From contig JAKMGK010000066.1 of assembly GCA_022424955.1 (NCBI GenBank), positions 1-49,017 of the forward strand: 49,017 bases of DNA, in the 5' to 3' direction. A model generated the notes under the pieces. The model did no database searches and was not told where the DNA came from. It worked only from the letters and a program-made list of their open reading frames with translations. This stretch comes from Flavobacteriaceae bacterium. GTDB lineage: Bacteria; Bacteroidota; Bacteroidia; Flavobacteriales; Flavobacteriaceae. The position numbers were made by a program, and so were the translations under genes. Shown in pieces: positions 8,186 to 16,333 of this stretch (its first letter is position 1; the number at the start of each line of letters is the position of its first letter).

Positions 8186-9493
8186 TTACATGCGTTGAAT
8201 TTTAGCGCCTATTTTTTGAAGCCGTTCCACAATTCTTTCATAACCACGGTCAATTTGCTCGATATTGTGGATGGTAGAAGTTCCTTGTGCAGATAAAGCA
8301 GCAATCAATAAAGAAATACCAGCACGTATATCTGGAGAAGTCAAGGTAGCGGCTTTTAACTGAGACTTAAAATCATGCCCAATGATAGACGCGCGATGAG
8401 GATCACATAAGATGATTTTTGCTCCCATATCAATTAATTTATCGACAAAGAATAAGCGGCTTTCAAACATTTTTTGATGAATTAAAACACTCCCTCTAGC
8501 TTGTGTTGCCACTACAAGAACAATACTTAATAGATCTGGTGTAAATCCAGGCCAAGGAGCATCTGCAACGGTTAGTATTGATCCATCAATATAATTTTGT
8601 ATTTCATAACCTTCTGTATGGGCGGGGATAAATATATCATCTCCCTGTTTTTCTATGGTTAATCCCAGTTTTCTAAAGACAGAAGGGATTTGCCCTAGGT
8701 ATTCCCATTGGACATTTTTGATGGTTAATTCACTCTGAGTCATGGCAGCTAGTCCAATCCAACTTCCAATTTCTACCATATCGGGTAAAACACGATGGCT
8801 AGTTCCGCCCAAAGCATCTACTCCTTCTATGGTCAACAAATTTGATCCAACTCCAGCGATATTAGCTCCCATTCTGATCAGCATATTACACAACTGTTGT
8901 AAATAAGGTTCACAAGCTGCATTGTAGATGGTAGTTTTGCCTTTTGCTAAAACAGCCGCCATTACTATATTGGCCGTTCCTGTGACAGAAGCTTCGTCTA
9001 AAAGCATATCCGTCCCAATCAATTCTTTGGCTTGTACAGTATAAAAATAATCTTCTGAATTATAGCTGAATTCTGCTCCCAGCTTGATTAAACCTTCAAA
9101 ATGAGTGTCTAAACGACGACGTCCAATTTTATCTCCCCCGGGTCTTGGAATACTTCCTTTTCCAAAGCGGGCTAATAAGGGTCCAACCAGCATAATCGAT
9201 CCACGCAGTCCTTTTCCATCAATTTTAAATTGATCTGATTGTAAATAATCGAGGTTGACTTCATCTGCATGAAAGCGATAACTTCCTGGTCCTAATTGTG
9301 TTACTTTCACACCAAAGTTGATGAGTAATAGAATAAGTTTACTGACATCGATGATGTCTGGGATATTGTTGATGGTTACTTCTTCTGCAGTAAGCAGTAC
9401 AGCACATAAAATTTGCAGGGCTTCATTTTTTGCCCCTTGTGGTGTGATTTCACCTTTTAATTGATGTCCACCTTCAATGATAAATGTCCCCAT
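8186..9493 (-). CDS. murA: UDP-N-acetylglucosamine 1-carboxyvinyltransferase (C to D variant)
   Basis: MurA transfers enolpyruvate from PEP to UDP-GlcNAc, the first committed step of peptidoglycan synthesis, in the cytoplasm. The 435-residue product has the inside-out alpha/beta-barrel repeats of EPSP synthase-type enzymes, the N-terminal GGHQLKGEITPQGAKNEAL (residues 8-26) with the conserved KN pair, and C-terminal DIRAGISLLIAALSAQG. The active-site loop reads RPGGDKIGRR: Asp121 stands where E. coli MurA has Cys115. This substitution is known to keep activity and prevent fosfomycin adduct formation. It follows the DUF4290 gene by 9 bases. Confidence 0.96.
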   Translation of the reverse strand: MGTFIIEGGHQLKGEITPQGAKNEALQILCAVLLTAEEVTINNIPDIIDVSKLILLLINFGVKVTQLGPGSYRFHADEVNLDYLQSDQFKIDGKGLRGSIMLVGPLLARFGKGSIPRPGGDKIGRRRLDTHFEGLIKLGAEFSYNSEDYFYTVQAKELIGTDMLLDEASVTGTANIVMAAVLAKGKTTIYNAACEPYLQQLCNMLIRMGANIAGVGSNLLTIEGVDALGGTSHRVLPDMVEIGSWIGLAAMTQSELTIKNVQWEYLGQIPSVFRKLGLTIEKQGDDIFIPAHTEGYEIQNYIDGSILTVADAPWPGFTPDLLSIVLVVATQARGSVLIHQKMFESRLFFVDKLIDMGAKIILCDPHRASIIGHDFKSQLKAATLTSPDIRAGISLLIAALSAQGTSTIHNIEQIDRGYERIVERLQKIGAKIQRM

Positions 9494-9502
9494 GGATAGC
9501 GT

Positions 9503-10147
9503 TTAATAACGTTTACGGTTTCTATTTTTTCTTGGTTTATTACTCCCATTACTCTTGGGACCATTTCCGTTTTTCGACTTCATGCGTAAAACGTCTTGTG
9601 TGAGTGTAAGGGGGAGAAACTCTTCTTTAACTTTAAGTTCACCCTTTGAAAGTTCTGTAAGGTGATCAAAAATAACCGGATCATCTACCGTGTCTTTATT
9701 CCAATTCAAAAAACACTTTTTCATGTGATTCGCAATATTGTAAACCAAAGCATCTTTCATTTCACCTTCTTCCCACTTTAGCGCAACGTCAATCATACTC
9801 TTGATATTGTTGCCATAAAAACGGTATTTAGGGAAACCTTGAGGATAACTTAAAGGTTCTGGTCTTTGCTCTAAGACTTCTCTTTCTGGCTTTTCAAAGG
9901 GAGAATCTACATCGAGCTTAAACTCAGACATAATGAATAATTGATCCCACAATTTGTGTTGAAAATCAGGGACATCACGTAAATGCGGATTAAGATTTCC
10001 CATCACTCCTATGATGGCTTTTGCCTTTTTATTGCGCTCTTCTTTGTCTTCTGTCTCAAGAAGTTGTTGCACCATAATATGCATATGGCGTCCGTATTCG
10101 GGAATAATTAATGGTGTTCTTTCAGAATTGTATTGCAGTGCTTCCAT
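9503..10147 (-). CDS. DUF4290 domain protein
   Basis: A 214-residue cytoplasmic protein with no signal peptide, starting MEALQYNSERTPLIIPEYGR and containing AKAIIGVMGNLNPHLRDVPD and QGFPKYRFYGNNIKSMIDVA, hallmarks of the Bacteroidota-specific DUF4290 family. The C-terminal 25 residues are Asn/Lys/Arg-rich and probably disordered. The function is unknown. It lies directly upstream of murA on the same strand, an arrangement I remember from many flavobacterial genomes, which hints at a role linked to the cell envelope or simply a conserved operon. Confidence 0.9.
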   Translation of the reverse strand: MEALQYNSERTPLIIPEYGRHMHIMVQQLLETEDKEERNKKAKAIIGVMGNLNPHLRDVPDFQHKLWDQLFIMSEFKLDVDSPFEKPEREVLEQRPEPLSYPQGFPKYRFYGNNIKSMIDVALKWEEGEMKDALVYNIANHMKKCFLNWNKDTVDDPVIFDHLTELSKGELKVKEEFLPLTLTQDVLRMKSKNGNGPKSNGSNKPRKNRNRKRY

Positions 10148-10212
10148 AAATGGTTTGGGTGATGTTTTAGGTAAACTATGTAAATGTAGTGTTTAAATGA
10201 AAAAGGAAAAAA

Positions 10213-10503
10213 TTATAGGGTAATTAGTCCTTTAATCTTTTGGGCTTGCTTATAGATGGAAATTACGGCATCTGGGTCTTCCATCTTTACTTTTACTGAT
10301 AAGCTGGTAAAGGTTTTTTTAGAGGATACTTTTCTTGAAAAAACAGCCGATTTTTGCGGAAACATTTCCTTAAGCGCATCTTCCTTTACTTCTCCTTCTC
10401 TCAGAATAAATTTGAACAAATAAACGCCTGGCCATTCTTGTGAATTGAGGAGTTGTTCGTGAAATCGTGAATAAAATTCTTCTGGATTTTCTTTAAGAAG
10501 CAT
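10213..10503 (-). CDS. DUF493 (YbeD-like) family protein
   Basis: A 96-residue protein. The C-terminal segment FTSLSVKVKMEDPDAVISIY and the preceding WPGVYLFKFI match the DUF493/YbeD ferredoxin-like fold, which resembles ACT regulatory domains. It is cytoplasmic with no known enzymatic residues. It starts at ATG 10503 behind a near-consensus Bacteroidota promoter (10523-10553). A 65-base gap separates it from DUF4290. The role is unknown; a small regulatory or allosteric role is suggested by the fold only. Confidence 0.85.
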   Translation of the reverse strand: MLLKENPEEFYSRFHEQLLNSQEWPGVYLFKFILREGEVKEDALKEMFPQKSAVFSRKVSSKKTFTSLSVKVKMEDPDAVISIYKQAQKIKGLITL

Positions 10504-10522
10504 TCGTTGGGCTATTTTTATG

Positions 10523-10553
10523 CAAATATAGACGAAATCTTAGGTTATCGAAA
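10523..10553 (-). promoter_or_regulatory. Promoter of the DUF493 gene
   Basis: Read on the minus strand, TTTC (10553-10550), 19 bases, then TATATTTG (10530-10523). The Bacteroidota sigma-A consensus is TTTG-N(17-23)-TAnnTTTG, so only the last base of the upstream box differs. The expected start site lies just upstream of the ATG at 10503. The element overlaps the 5' end of the divergent ATPase gene. Confidence 0.6.
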
Positions 10554-11113
10554 CTCAAACAACACACATCAAGCGGATTGTACTTACTGGTGGCCCAGGC
10601 AGTGGCAAGACTACCCTTATCAATCTTTTAAAAAAGGCGGGCTACCCCTGTTTTGAAGAAGCCTCGAGAAAATACATTCAAATGGGGAAAGCAGAAGGGA
10701 AGGATAACTTTTTTGCAGAAGATCCTTTAGCGTTTAGTCAACTCATCTGGAAGGACAGAAAAGAACAGTTCCGTTTAGCAAATGAAATGATTGTGGGAAA
10801 TCAAAAAGGTCATCTCATATTTTTTGATCGTGGTCTTGCCGATGTGACTGCCTATTTAAGACACACCAAATCTCCACAAAGCAATTGGGAAAAAGAATTA
10901 AGTCAATATCCTTATGATAAGGTTTTTTCAATTGCTCCAGTCGCATCCATCTATCAAAAAGACGAAAGTAGAATGGAGTCTTTTCAAGAGGCCCTCTCTT
11001 TACATCAAGCAGTCAAAGAAAGTTATCAAGGACTAGGACCATTAATAGAGGTGCCGTTCTTATCACCAGAAGAAAGGATGAAATTTATATTAAAACATTG
11101 TGATGAGGGATAA
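10547..11113 (+). CDS. P-loop ATPase/kinase-like protein, no canonical start codon
   Basis: The frame contains a perfect Walker A, IVLTGGPGSGKTTLINLL, encoded from about 10574, with CFEEASRK, a Walker B-like LIFFDRGLADVT and a C-terminal RPRK-free helical tail. It matches the small flavobacterial AAA/thymidylate-kinase-like NTPases of about 180 residues. The first in-frame ATG (10682) lies downstream of Walker A and cannot be the start. The frame is closed by TAG at 10541-10543, and between them there is no ATG, GTG or TTG. The best candidate is ATC at 10547, where one base change would restore ATG and give an N-terminus METQTTHIKRIVL; another ATC is at 10568. The 3' end overlaps recQ. The substrate is unknown. 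Confidence 0.7.
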   Translation: METQTTHIKRIVLTGGPGSGKTTLINLLKKAGYPCFEEASRKYIQMGKAEGKDNFFAEDPLAFSQLIWKDRKEQFRLANEMIVGNQKGHLIFFDRGLADVTAYLRHTKSPQSNWEKELSQYPYDKVFSIAPVASIYQKDESRMESFQEALSLHQAVKESYQGLGPLIEVPFLSPEERMKFILKHCDEG

Positions 11114-13001
11114 GCTAAAATCACTTTTAAGAAAACATTGGAATGTAGATCACTTTAGACCGCTACAAGAAGAGATCTGTTGTTCTATTTTAAACAAAAA
11201 GGATAGCCTTGTACTGTTACCCACTGGGGGAGGGAAATCCCTGTGTTATCAACTTCCCTCTCTTTTACTTGAAGGCCCTACTCTAGTGATCTCTCCTTTA
11301 ATTTCTTTAATGCAAGATCAAGTAGCTCAAGCCAATAGTAAAGGGATAAAAAGCATGGCCTTACGCAATGATCAACCCATGTATAAGCAACTAGATAACA
11401 TCACTTATGGCAACTATAAATTGATCTATTGTTCCCCAGAAAAGACACAAAACAAGCTTTTTTTAGAGCGGCTTGTACAACTCAACATACAATGTATTGC
11501 AGTAGACGAAGCCCACTGTATTTCTCAATGGGGCAGCGATTTTAGACCTGCTTATAAAAAATTAGCCTCCTTAAGAGATTTACTGCCTAAGATTCCTGTG
11601 ATTGTCCTTACAGCAAGTGCCACATCGCTGGTCGTAAAAGATATCATCTCTGAATTAAAATTAGTCGATCATCAACATTTTCAATCTTCATTCGAGCGAA
11701 GTAATATTTCCATTGAACTCGATCGCTCTCCTGATAAATTAGGTAGTATAATTAGACGATTAAAGCAGCAACAGCAGAAAACGACGATCATCTATTGTAG
11801 TAGTCGAAGAGAGACAGAAGAAGTATCGGCCGCCTTAAACGTAAATGGCTTATCCTCGACTTATTTTCACGGTGGCTTAAGCGCCCATGAAAAACAAGAT
11901 CGTCTACATGCTTGGAAAAGCAATTCTATTCCCATTATTGTAGCCACTAATGCCTTTGGGATGGGAATTGATAAAGCCGACGTCCATTTTGTTTTTCACC
12001 TAAATCTACCCGCTAGTTTAGAGCATTATTATCAAGAAATAGGAAGGGCAGGAAGAAATGGGCAGGCGGCGAATGCCATTCTTTTTTTCCAGCCACAAGA
12101 CGCATCACGAGCCAAAAAACAATTTTTAGCTCACCAGCCCCCCAATGACTTTATTGAAAAGTGCTATAAAAATTTGTGCAACTATCTCAATATCGCCTAT
12201 GGGGAGGGACATGAGAATGTCTGGGATCTTTCATTTACAGACTTTTGTACCACCTATCAACTCTCAGCAAAAAAAGTAGCACATTGCATCACATTGTTTG
12301 ATCAAGGAAGTATTTTCCATCAAATTCAACACAGCAATTTAGAAGCAAAAGCACAATTTTTGTGTACCCCTAGTCAATTTAAAAACGAACTAGAGCGAGG
12401 AACAGTTTCACAGGCAAAAGCGCTACAAACTATCGCCCGGAAATACCCAGGCATTTTTGACCAAGAACTCACTATCGATCTAGATGAAATTGTTCAAAGT
12501 AGCTCCATTCAATTTTCAGAAATCATTGCCCTATTCAATCAATATCACGAGCAAGGGGTAATGTCTTTTAATTACAATAAAAGTGACCTAAGACTCATTG
12601 GTTTAGTGCCAAGAGAAGACCAATACACTTTGAGAGAATTATTGAGGAATAACAAAAATTATCTTCAGGGGAAAAAGGAAAAAATTGAAGCAATGATCGC
12701 CTTTGCCACAAGAGAAGATCAATGTAAGCAAAAAGAATTACTGGCTTACTTTGGAGAAAAAAAAGAGGAAGATTGTCAACAATGTTCTGCTGTAAGCTGT
12801 AAAAAGTCAAAAATAAACTTAGCCACTTCCCATTTGACCCAAAAAATAGAAGAAATTCTTTCAAAAGGAGCGTTAGCCCCCCACCAGCTTAAATTATCTT
12901 TACCACAGTATCCTGTTGATCAAATCGCAGATGCGATTGAACTACTAGAGAAAAAACAAATAATTAAGAGAAACACATTAGATCAATATACCAAAGAATG
13001 A
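11100..13001 (+). CDS. recQ: ATP-dependent DNA helicase RecQ
   Basis: A 633-residue superfamily 2 helicase that unwinds 3'-5' in recombination and fork repair. Visible motifs are Walker A LLPTGGGKSLCYQLP, motif II DEAHCISQWGSDFRPAY, motif III VLTASAT, and motif VI QEIGRAGRNG. The RecQ-C-terminal zinc site is seen as C-x16-C-x2-C-x4-C (QCKQKELLAYFG then EEDCQQCSAVSC), followed by a winged helix. There is no HRDC domain, as in shorter RecQ forms. The start could be GTG 11100 or ATG 11103; both overlap the ATPase gene. The stop overlaps the fmt start by 4 bases (ATGA). Confidence 0.95.
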   Translation: MMRDKLKSLLRKHWNVDHFRPLQEEICCSILNKKDSLVLLPTGGGKSLCYQLPSLLLEGPTLVISPLISLMQDQVAQANSKGIKSMALRNDQPMYKQLDNITYGNYKLIYCSPEKTQNKLFLERLVQLNIQCIAVDEAHCISQWGSDFRPAYKKLASLRDLLPKIPVIVLTASATSLVVKDIISELKLVDHQHFQSSFERSNISIELDRSPDKLGSIIRRLKQQQQKTTIIYCSSRRETEEVSAALNVNGLSSTYFHGGLSAHEKQDRLHAWKSNSIPIIVATNAFGMGIDKADVHFVFHLNLPASLEHYYQEIGRAGRNGQAANAILFFQPQDASRAKKQFLAHQPPNDFIEKCYKNLCNYLNIAYGEGHENVWDLSFTDFCTTYQLSAKKVAHCITLFDQGSIFHQIQHSNLEAKAQFLCTPSQFKNELERGTVSQAKALQTIARKYPGIFDQELTIDLDEIVQSSSIQFSEIIALFNQYHEQGVMSFNYNKSDLRLIGLVPREDQYTLRELLRNNKNYLQGKKEKIEAMIAFATREDQCKQKELLAYFGEKKEEDCQQCSAVSCKKSKINLATSHLTQKIEEILSKGALAPHQLKLSLPQYPVDQIADAIELLEKKQIIKRNTLDQYTKE

Positions 13002-13939
13002 GTTTAAAGGTTGTATTTATGGGAACCCCGGGATTTGCAATAACTATACTGGCAGCAATCCACGGGTCCAAACACAAAATAGTAGGCGTAGTTACTAATG
13101 TAGACAAACCTGCTGGGAGAGGAAAAAAAATAAGTACCTCGGCAGTAAAAGATTATGCGGTAGCACAACAATTACCCTTATTACAGCCCTCTTCTTTAAA
13201 AGACCCCACTTTTGTTAAGGACTTACAAGCGTTAGAGGCAGATGTATTTGTGGTAGTCGCTTTTCGCATGTTACCAAAAGTAGTATGGTCTATCCCACCA
13301 AAAGGTACATTTAATCTACATGCGTCTTTACTCCCGGCTTATCGTGGGGCAGCCCCCATTAATTGGGTGATTATTAATCAAGAAAAAGAAAGTGGTGTAA
13401 CCACCTTTTTAATTGACGAGAAAATAGATACTGGTAATGTTTTATTACAAGAAAAAATACAGCTTGAAAAGGGGGAAACAGCGGGGAGTCTTCATGACAA
13501 GCTTGCATTACTGGGCGGGAAAGTGACGATTGACACCCTGGAGGCTTTACAAAAAGGGATTGAAACCCAACCACAGTTAACTGACGGAAGCGAAAAAGAT
13601 GCTCCGAAATTAACAAAAGAGAATACCCGAATCGACTGGAATAAATCCCTTGATGAAATCGAGGCGCATGTTAATGGACTTTCCCCTTATCCAGTTGCCT
13701 GGACAGAGCTATGTGAAAATGAAAAGACAGCACGAATAAAAATATATGGTGTAAAAGTAGAATTGTGCTCACATGATTACGCCCAACAGCGTATTGTGAT
13801 AGAGAATAAACAAATGAAAATTGCCCATTCACAGGGATTTTTGCATTGTAAAAGCATTCAAATGCCCAATAAAAGGCGAATGGAGGTCAAAGATTTACTC
13901 AATGGCTACTCATTTGACCCCATGGCGAGGCTAAAATAA
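12998..13939 (+). CDS. fmt: Methionyl-tRNA formyltransferase
   Basis: Transfers a formyl group from 10-formyltetrahydrofolate to Met-tRNA(fMet) for translation initiation. The 313-residue product has the formyltransferase domain with DKPAGRGKK, catalytic Asn-His in FNLHASLLPAYRGAAPI and Asp in DEKIDTG, then the oligonucleotide-binding-like C-terminal domain from about residue 205 (RIDWNKSLDEIEAHVNGLSP). The N-terminal motif reads FMGTPGFA, where most family members have Asp or Glu in place of the Gly. The start overlaps recQ by four bases, so the two are probably translated together. Confidence 0.95.
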   Translation: MSLKVVFMGTPGFAITILAAIHGSKHKIVGVVTNVDKPAGRGKKISTSAVKDYAVAQQLPLLQPSSLKDPTFVKDLQALEADVFVVVAFRMLPKVVWSIPPKGTFNLHASLLPAYRGAAPINWVIINQEKESGVTTFLIDEKIDTGNVLLQEKIQLEKGETAGSLHDKLALLGGKVTIDTLEALQKGIETQPQLTDGSEKDAPKLTKENTRIDWNKSLDEIEAHVNGLSPYPVAWTELCENEKTARIKIYGVKVELCSHDYAQQRIVIENKQMKIAHSQGFLHCKSIQMPNKRRMEVKDLLNGYSFDPMARLK

Positions 13940-13954
13940 GGCCGGGTTATAAAC

Positions 13955-13998
13955 AATCGGGCTATTTTATTAACAATAGCGGTGATTTAGTCCCGATT
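13955..13998 (+). terminator. Possible fmt terminator, nested hairpins
   Basis: AATCGGG (13955-13961) pairs with CCCGATT (13992-13998), and inside it CTATT (13962-13966) pairs with AATAG (13975-13979). A short TTTTC follows. The U-tract is weak, so termination efficiency is uncertain. The structure separates fmt from the HU promoter. Confidence 0.4.
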
Positions 13999-14001
13999 TT
14001 C

Positions 14002-14031
14002 TTTGGACTTACCACAAAGCCTATATATTTG
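14002..14031 (+). promoter_or_regulatory. Promoter of the HU gene
   Basis: TTTG (14002-14005), 18 bases, then TATATTTG (14024-14031), a full match to the Bacteroidota consensus TTTG-N(17-23)-TAnnTTTG. The ATG of the HU gene is 36 bases downstream, leaving a short leader. This is the best promoter in the window and fits a highly expressed gene. Confidence 0.75.
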
Positions 14032-14066
14032 TGAGAGTCTAAAATGTTAATTTAAATCTAAATATT

Positions 14067-14339
14067 ATGAACAAAACAGAATTAATCGACGCAATGGCTG
14101 CAGATGCTGGAATTTCAAAGGCTGCTGCTAAAAAAGCATTAGAGTCTTTCCTAGGTAATGTAGGTGGAGCTCTTAAAGGTGGTGGACGTGTTTCACTCGT
14201 TGGATTTGGATCTTGGTCTGTATCTAAGCGTTCTGCTCGTGACGGAAGAAACCCACGTACAGGAGAAACAATCAAAATTGCTGCAAAAAATGTAGTGAAG
14301 TTTAAAGCAGGTGCTGAATTATCTGGAGCTGTAAACTAA
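14067..14339 (+). CDS. hup: HU family DNA-binding protein
   Basis: A 90-residue nucleoid protein. It begins MNKTELIDAMAADAGISKAAA and has the beta-arm region SVSKRSARDGRNPRTGE with the intercalating RNPRTG proline motif, ending KNVVKFKAGAELSGAVN. HU dimers bend and compact DNA. It is monocistronic: its own consensus promoter lies upstream and a strong UUCG terminator immediately downstream. Codon use looks biased to GCT and GGT, in line with high expression. Length and motifs are normal. Confidence 0.97.
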   Translation: MNKTELIDAMAADAGISKAAAKKALESFLGNVGGALKGGGRVSLVGFGSWSVSKRSARDGRNPRTGETIKIAAKNVVKFKAGAELSGAVN

Positions 14340-14357
14340 ACTTAGCCCTAACAATAG

Positions 14358-14388
14358 AAAAAAAATCTCCTTCGGGAGATTTTTTTTT
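14358..14388 (+). terminator. Rho-independent terminator of the HU gene
   Basis: A 13-bp perfect stem, eight A followed by TCTCC (14358-14370), UUCG tetraloop (14371-14374), then GGAGA and nine T (14375-14388). It is the clearest terminator in the window. The A-tract and T-tract make it formally bidirectional, but the next gene is on the same strand. Confidence 0.9.
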
Positions 14389-14402
14389 ACCTAATTTTAA
14401 GC

Positions 14403-14963
14403 ATGGAGAAAAAACTTCACCCCGGAGACTTTTTAATTGCAGACCCCTCTATTTTAGGCGATGCATCTTTTCATCGCGCAGTAGTATTAATCTGTGGGAT
14501 TGAAGACAAGTCTCCCATGGGCTTTATTTTTAACAAAGCCTATGATTTTTCTTTAAAGGATATGGTGCCAGAGGTGAACCATGATTTTCCCCTATTCTAT
14601 GGCGGTCCAGTTGATACAGACCAGCTTTTTTTTATTTATAATGCGAAAGAAGCTATGGTTGAAAACAGTCATTTAATTCAAGAAAATCTTTATTTAGGGG
14701 GAAATATTGAACAAGCCTTTGAAGGAATCGAAAACAAACGCTTACACCCAGAAAACACCCGTTTCTTTTTAGGCTATAGTGGCTGGTCAAAGGGGCAGTT
14801 AGAACATGAAATTGAACTCAACAGCTGGTTGGTTCAAAAAAACAAAGCTGAAAAAAAGCTATTTACCTATCCACCAGAAGATTTATGGCGTAACGCTATG
14901 ATCAAAAAAGGGGGGAAATATACCCTTTGGGCGAATGCCCCAGATAATCCTGCTTATAATTGA
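14403..14963 (+). CDS. YqgE/AlgH family protein
   Basis: A 186-residue protein with the YqgE/AlgH signature: LHPGDFLIADPSILGDASFH, then RAVVLICG, MGFIFNKAYDF, FYGGPVDTDQLFFIY, and FFLGYSGWSKGQLEHEIELN. The family is widespread and structurally known, but its biochemical role is undefined (AlgH is genetically linked to alginate regulation in Pseudomonas). Its last 10 bases overlap the convergent aminotransferase-like gene. Confidence 0.93.
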   Translation: MEKKLHPGDFLIADPSILGDASFHRAVVLICGIEDKSPMGFIFNKAYDFSLKDMVPEVNHDFPLFYGGPVDTDQLFFIYNAKEAMVENSHLIQENLYLGGNIEQAFEGIENKRLHPENTRFFLGYSGWSKGQLEHEIELNSWLVQKNKAEKKLFTYPPEDLWRNAMIKKGGKYTLWANAPDNPAYN

Positions 14964-15814
14964 TTTTGGCTAGAAACATGTTCAAGGAACATCGCCCAGA
15001 TCTTTTCTGTTTGAGTAGCATGAAATTTCTTTTTACGGTATTGAGCAATACTGTATATCCCTTGAGCGTCGTCTAAAACAAATAATTCGTCTGCTTTTTG
15101 AATGGAAAAGGGAGAAATGGCATCTTCGGTAATTTCAAAATCTTCTGATTTTGATAATACAGACAACAACTGCTTGCGATAAACAGATTTCCTACCACCT
15201 TGATCCAGGCCAGGTGTACTTATTTGATTTCCTTTTATAAGAAACAAGGCTCCCCTTAGGGTTTCAACCAAATGTTTCTCTGTATTGAGAAGAATCCCAT
15301 CACAATAATCATTTTCGTGTACATAGGTCCAGGCCATATCACGCCATTGCTGGGCTGCACTTTCTAATGAGGTATAAAGGCCTGTTGACAAATAATGATC
15401 TTTATATAAATCAATGGGCTGAGTGGTTGTGTTAAACATTAGCGTTTCTTCCCCTTCAGTAGCAGGAATTGCGGTAATTGAATAAGCCGTTGGTGGAACA
15501 GCTTGGTCAGGGGTGGGCTGTGCCATCTTGACAACATTGAGACATGCACGACCATGAAAGGCTTCTTTTGAAAGAGTTGATGTCAATGCTATAATCTTTT
15601 CTGAAAGATGTTCTAAAGTAAATGACAAAGGAATTTCCATACGTAAAATACGCATCGATGCCATTAGTCGCAAATAGTGCTCTTCCCAAAACAAAATTTT
15701 GTTTTGCTGTATCGCAATGGTCTCTGTTAATACATTGTTTTGAATAAAAGCAGATAAAATATCACCAGACACTTCCTTTAGCGAAGTGTAGTTTTGACCT
15801 TGAAATGAATACAT
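14954..15814 (-). CDS. Aminotransferase class IV homologue, probably catalytically inactive
   Basis: A 286-residue protein of the fold-type-IV PLP family (BCAT, 4-amino-4-deoxychorismate lyase). The flavobacterial subgroup is recognised by FWEEHYLRLMASMRILRMEI, HENDYCDGILLN, the conserved KSVYRKQLL and C-terminal QYRKKKF. The Schiff-base Lys expected in a motif like L-K-T-N-N is missing: the aligned segment is YTSLESAAQQW, with Glu. The N-terminal motif for PLP phosphate binding (R-x-Y-x-Y-G-D-x-x-F-E-T) is also eroded to AFIQNNVLTET. It looks like a pseudoenzyme, although the frame is intact and the rest is well kept. It is followed upstream by the START-like gene (4-base gap). Confidence 0.82.
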   Translation of the reverse strand: MYSFQGQNYTSLKEVSGDILSAFIQNNVLTETIAIQQNKILFWEEHYLRLMASMRILRMEIPLSFTLEHLSEKIIALTSTLSKEAFHGRACLNVVKMAQPTPDQAVPPTAYSITAIPATEGEETLMFNTTTQPIDLYKDHYLSTGLYTSLESAAQQWRDMAWTYVHENDYCDGILLNTEKHLVETLRGALFLIKGNQISTPGLDQGGRKSVYRKQLLSVLSKSEDFEITEDAISPFSIQKADELFVLDDAQGIYSIAQYRKKKFHATQTEKIWAMFLEHVSSQNQL

Positions 15815-15818
15815 AGAT

Positions 15819-16211
15819 TTAAGTGGCGCCTAGAACTTGTTTTAAACTTCCGATAAGGTTTTCCCAAAGCATTTTGGCTTCCTCTAACTCATCTTCATCG
15901 GCAAAATCAGAAACGATCAAAGAGACATCTTTAGTGATTTCATCCACCACTATTTTAAATTCAAAATGATAGTCGTCTTGATCTTCTTCGTCATTCATCC
16001 AACGAAAACGTACCTTCTCGTTTGTCTTCTTTTGCAAAAGCATTGCATATTCTTCTCCATCATCCCAGATAAAGGTAAAATCCTCTCCTCTAGAGTTGAC
16101 ATTATCTGCAAACCATTCTGATAAACCAGAAGGAGTGGATAAATATTGAAACAACAGCTGAGGGGATGCTTGAAAATCAATTTCTAATGAAAAGGCTACT
16201 TTAGATGACAT
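15819..16211 (-). CDS. START-like domain (SRPBCC) protein
   Basis: A 130-residue helix-grip protein: KVAFSLEIDFQASPQLLFQY, LSEWFADNVNSRGEDFTFIW, VRFRWMNDEEDQDDYHFEF and a Glu/Asp-rich end. It resembles the flavobacterial 'START-like' relatives of AHSA1, which bind hydrophobic ligands in a cavity; the ligand is unknown. It starts at ATG 16211 and runs into the aminotransferase homologue with a 4-base gap, so both are probably one transcript. The synteny HU, yqgE, aminotransferase IV, START-like is one I remember from flavobacterial genomes. Confidence 0.87.
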   Translation of the reverse strand: MSSKVAFSLEIDFQASPQLLFQYLSTPSGLSEWFADNVNSRGEDFTFIWDDGEEYAMLLQKKTNEKVRFRWMNDEEDQDDYHFEFKIVVDEITKDVSLIVSDFADEDELEEAKMLWENLIGSLKQVLGAT

Positions 16212-16312
16212 AGGTAAATGTTAGGGGGGCAATATATTGAAAAAATAGAAACATGCTCCTAGAAATTAGGATTTTTTAAGGAGAAAAACATAACGATTCT
16301 ATGCATTTTTTT

Positions 16313-16320
16313 TATATTTG
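16313..16320 (+). promoter_or_regulatory. -7 element of the tRNA-Met gene
   Basis: TATATTTG, a full match to the Bacteroidota -7 box TAnnTTTG, 13 bases before the tRNA. The upstream -33 box is not recognisable in the T-rich run before it. Confidence 0.55.
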
Positions 16321-16333
16321 CCACCGTTGAAAA

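Noticed and set aside
11100-11113. GTG 11100 and ATG 11103 as two different recQ starts of significance
   Set aside because: They differ by one residue only and do not change the interpretation.
14039-14275. A minus-strand open frame opposite the HU gene
   Set aside because: HU is unambiguous with promoter and terminator; the antisense frame is Pro/Arg-rich and without motifs.
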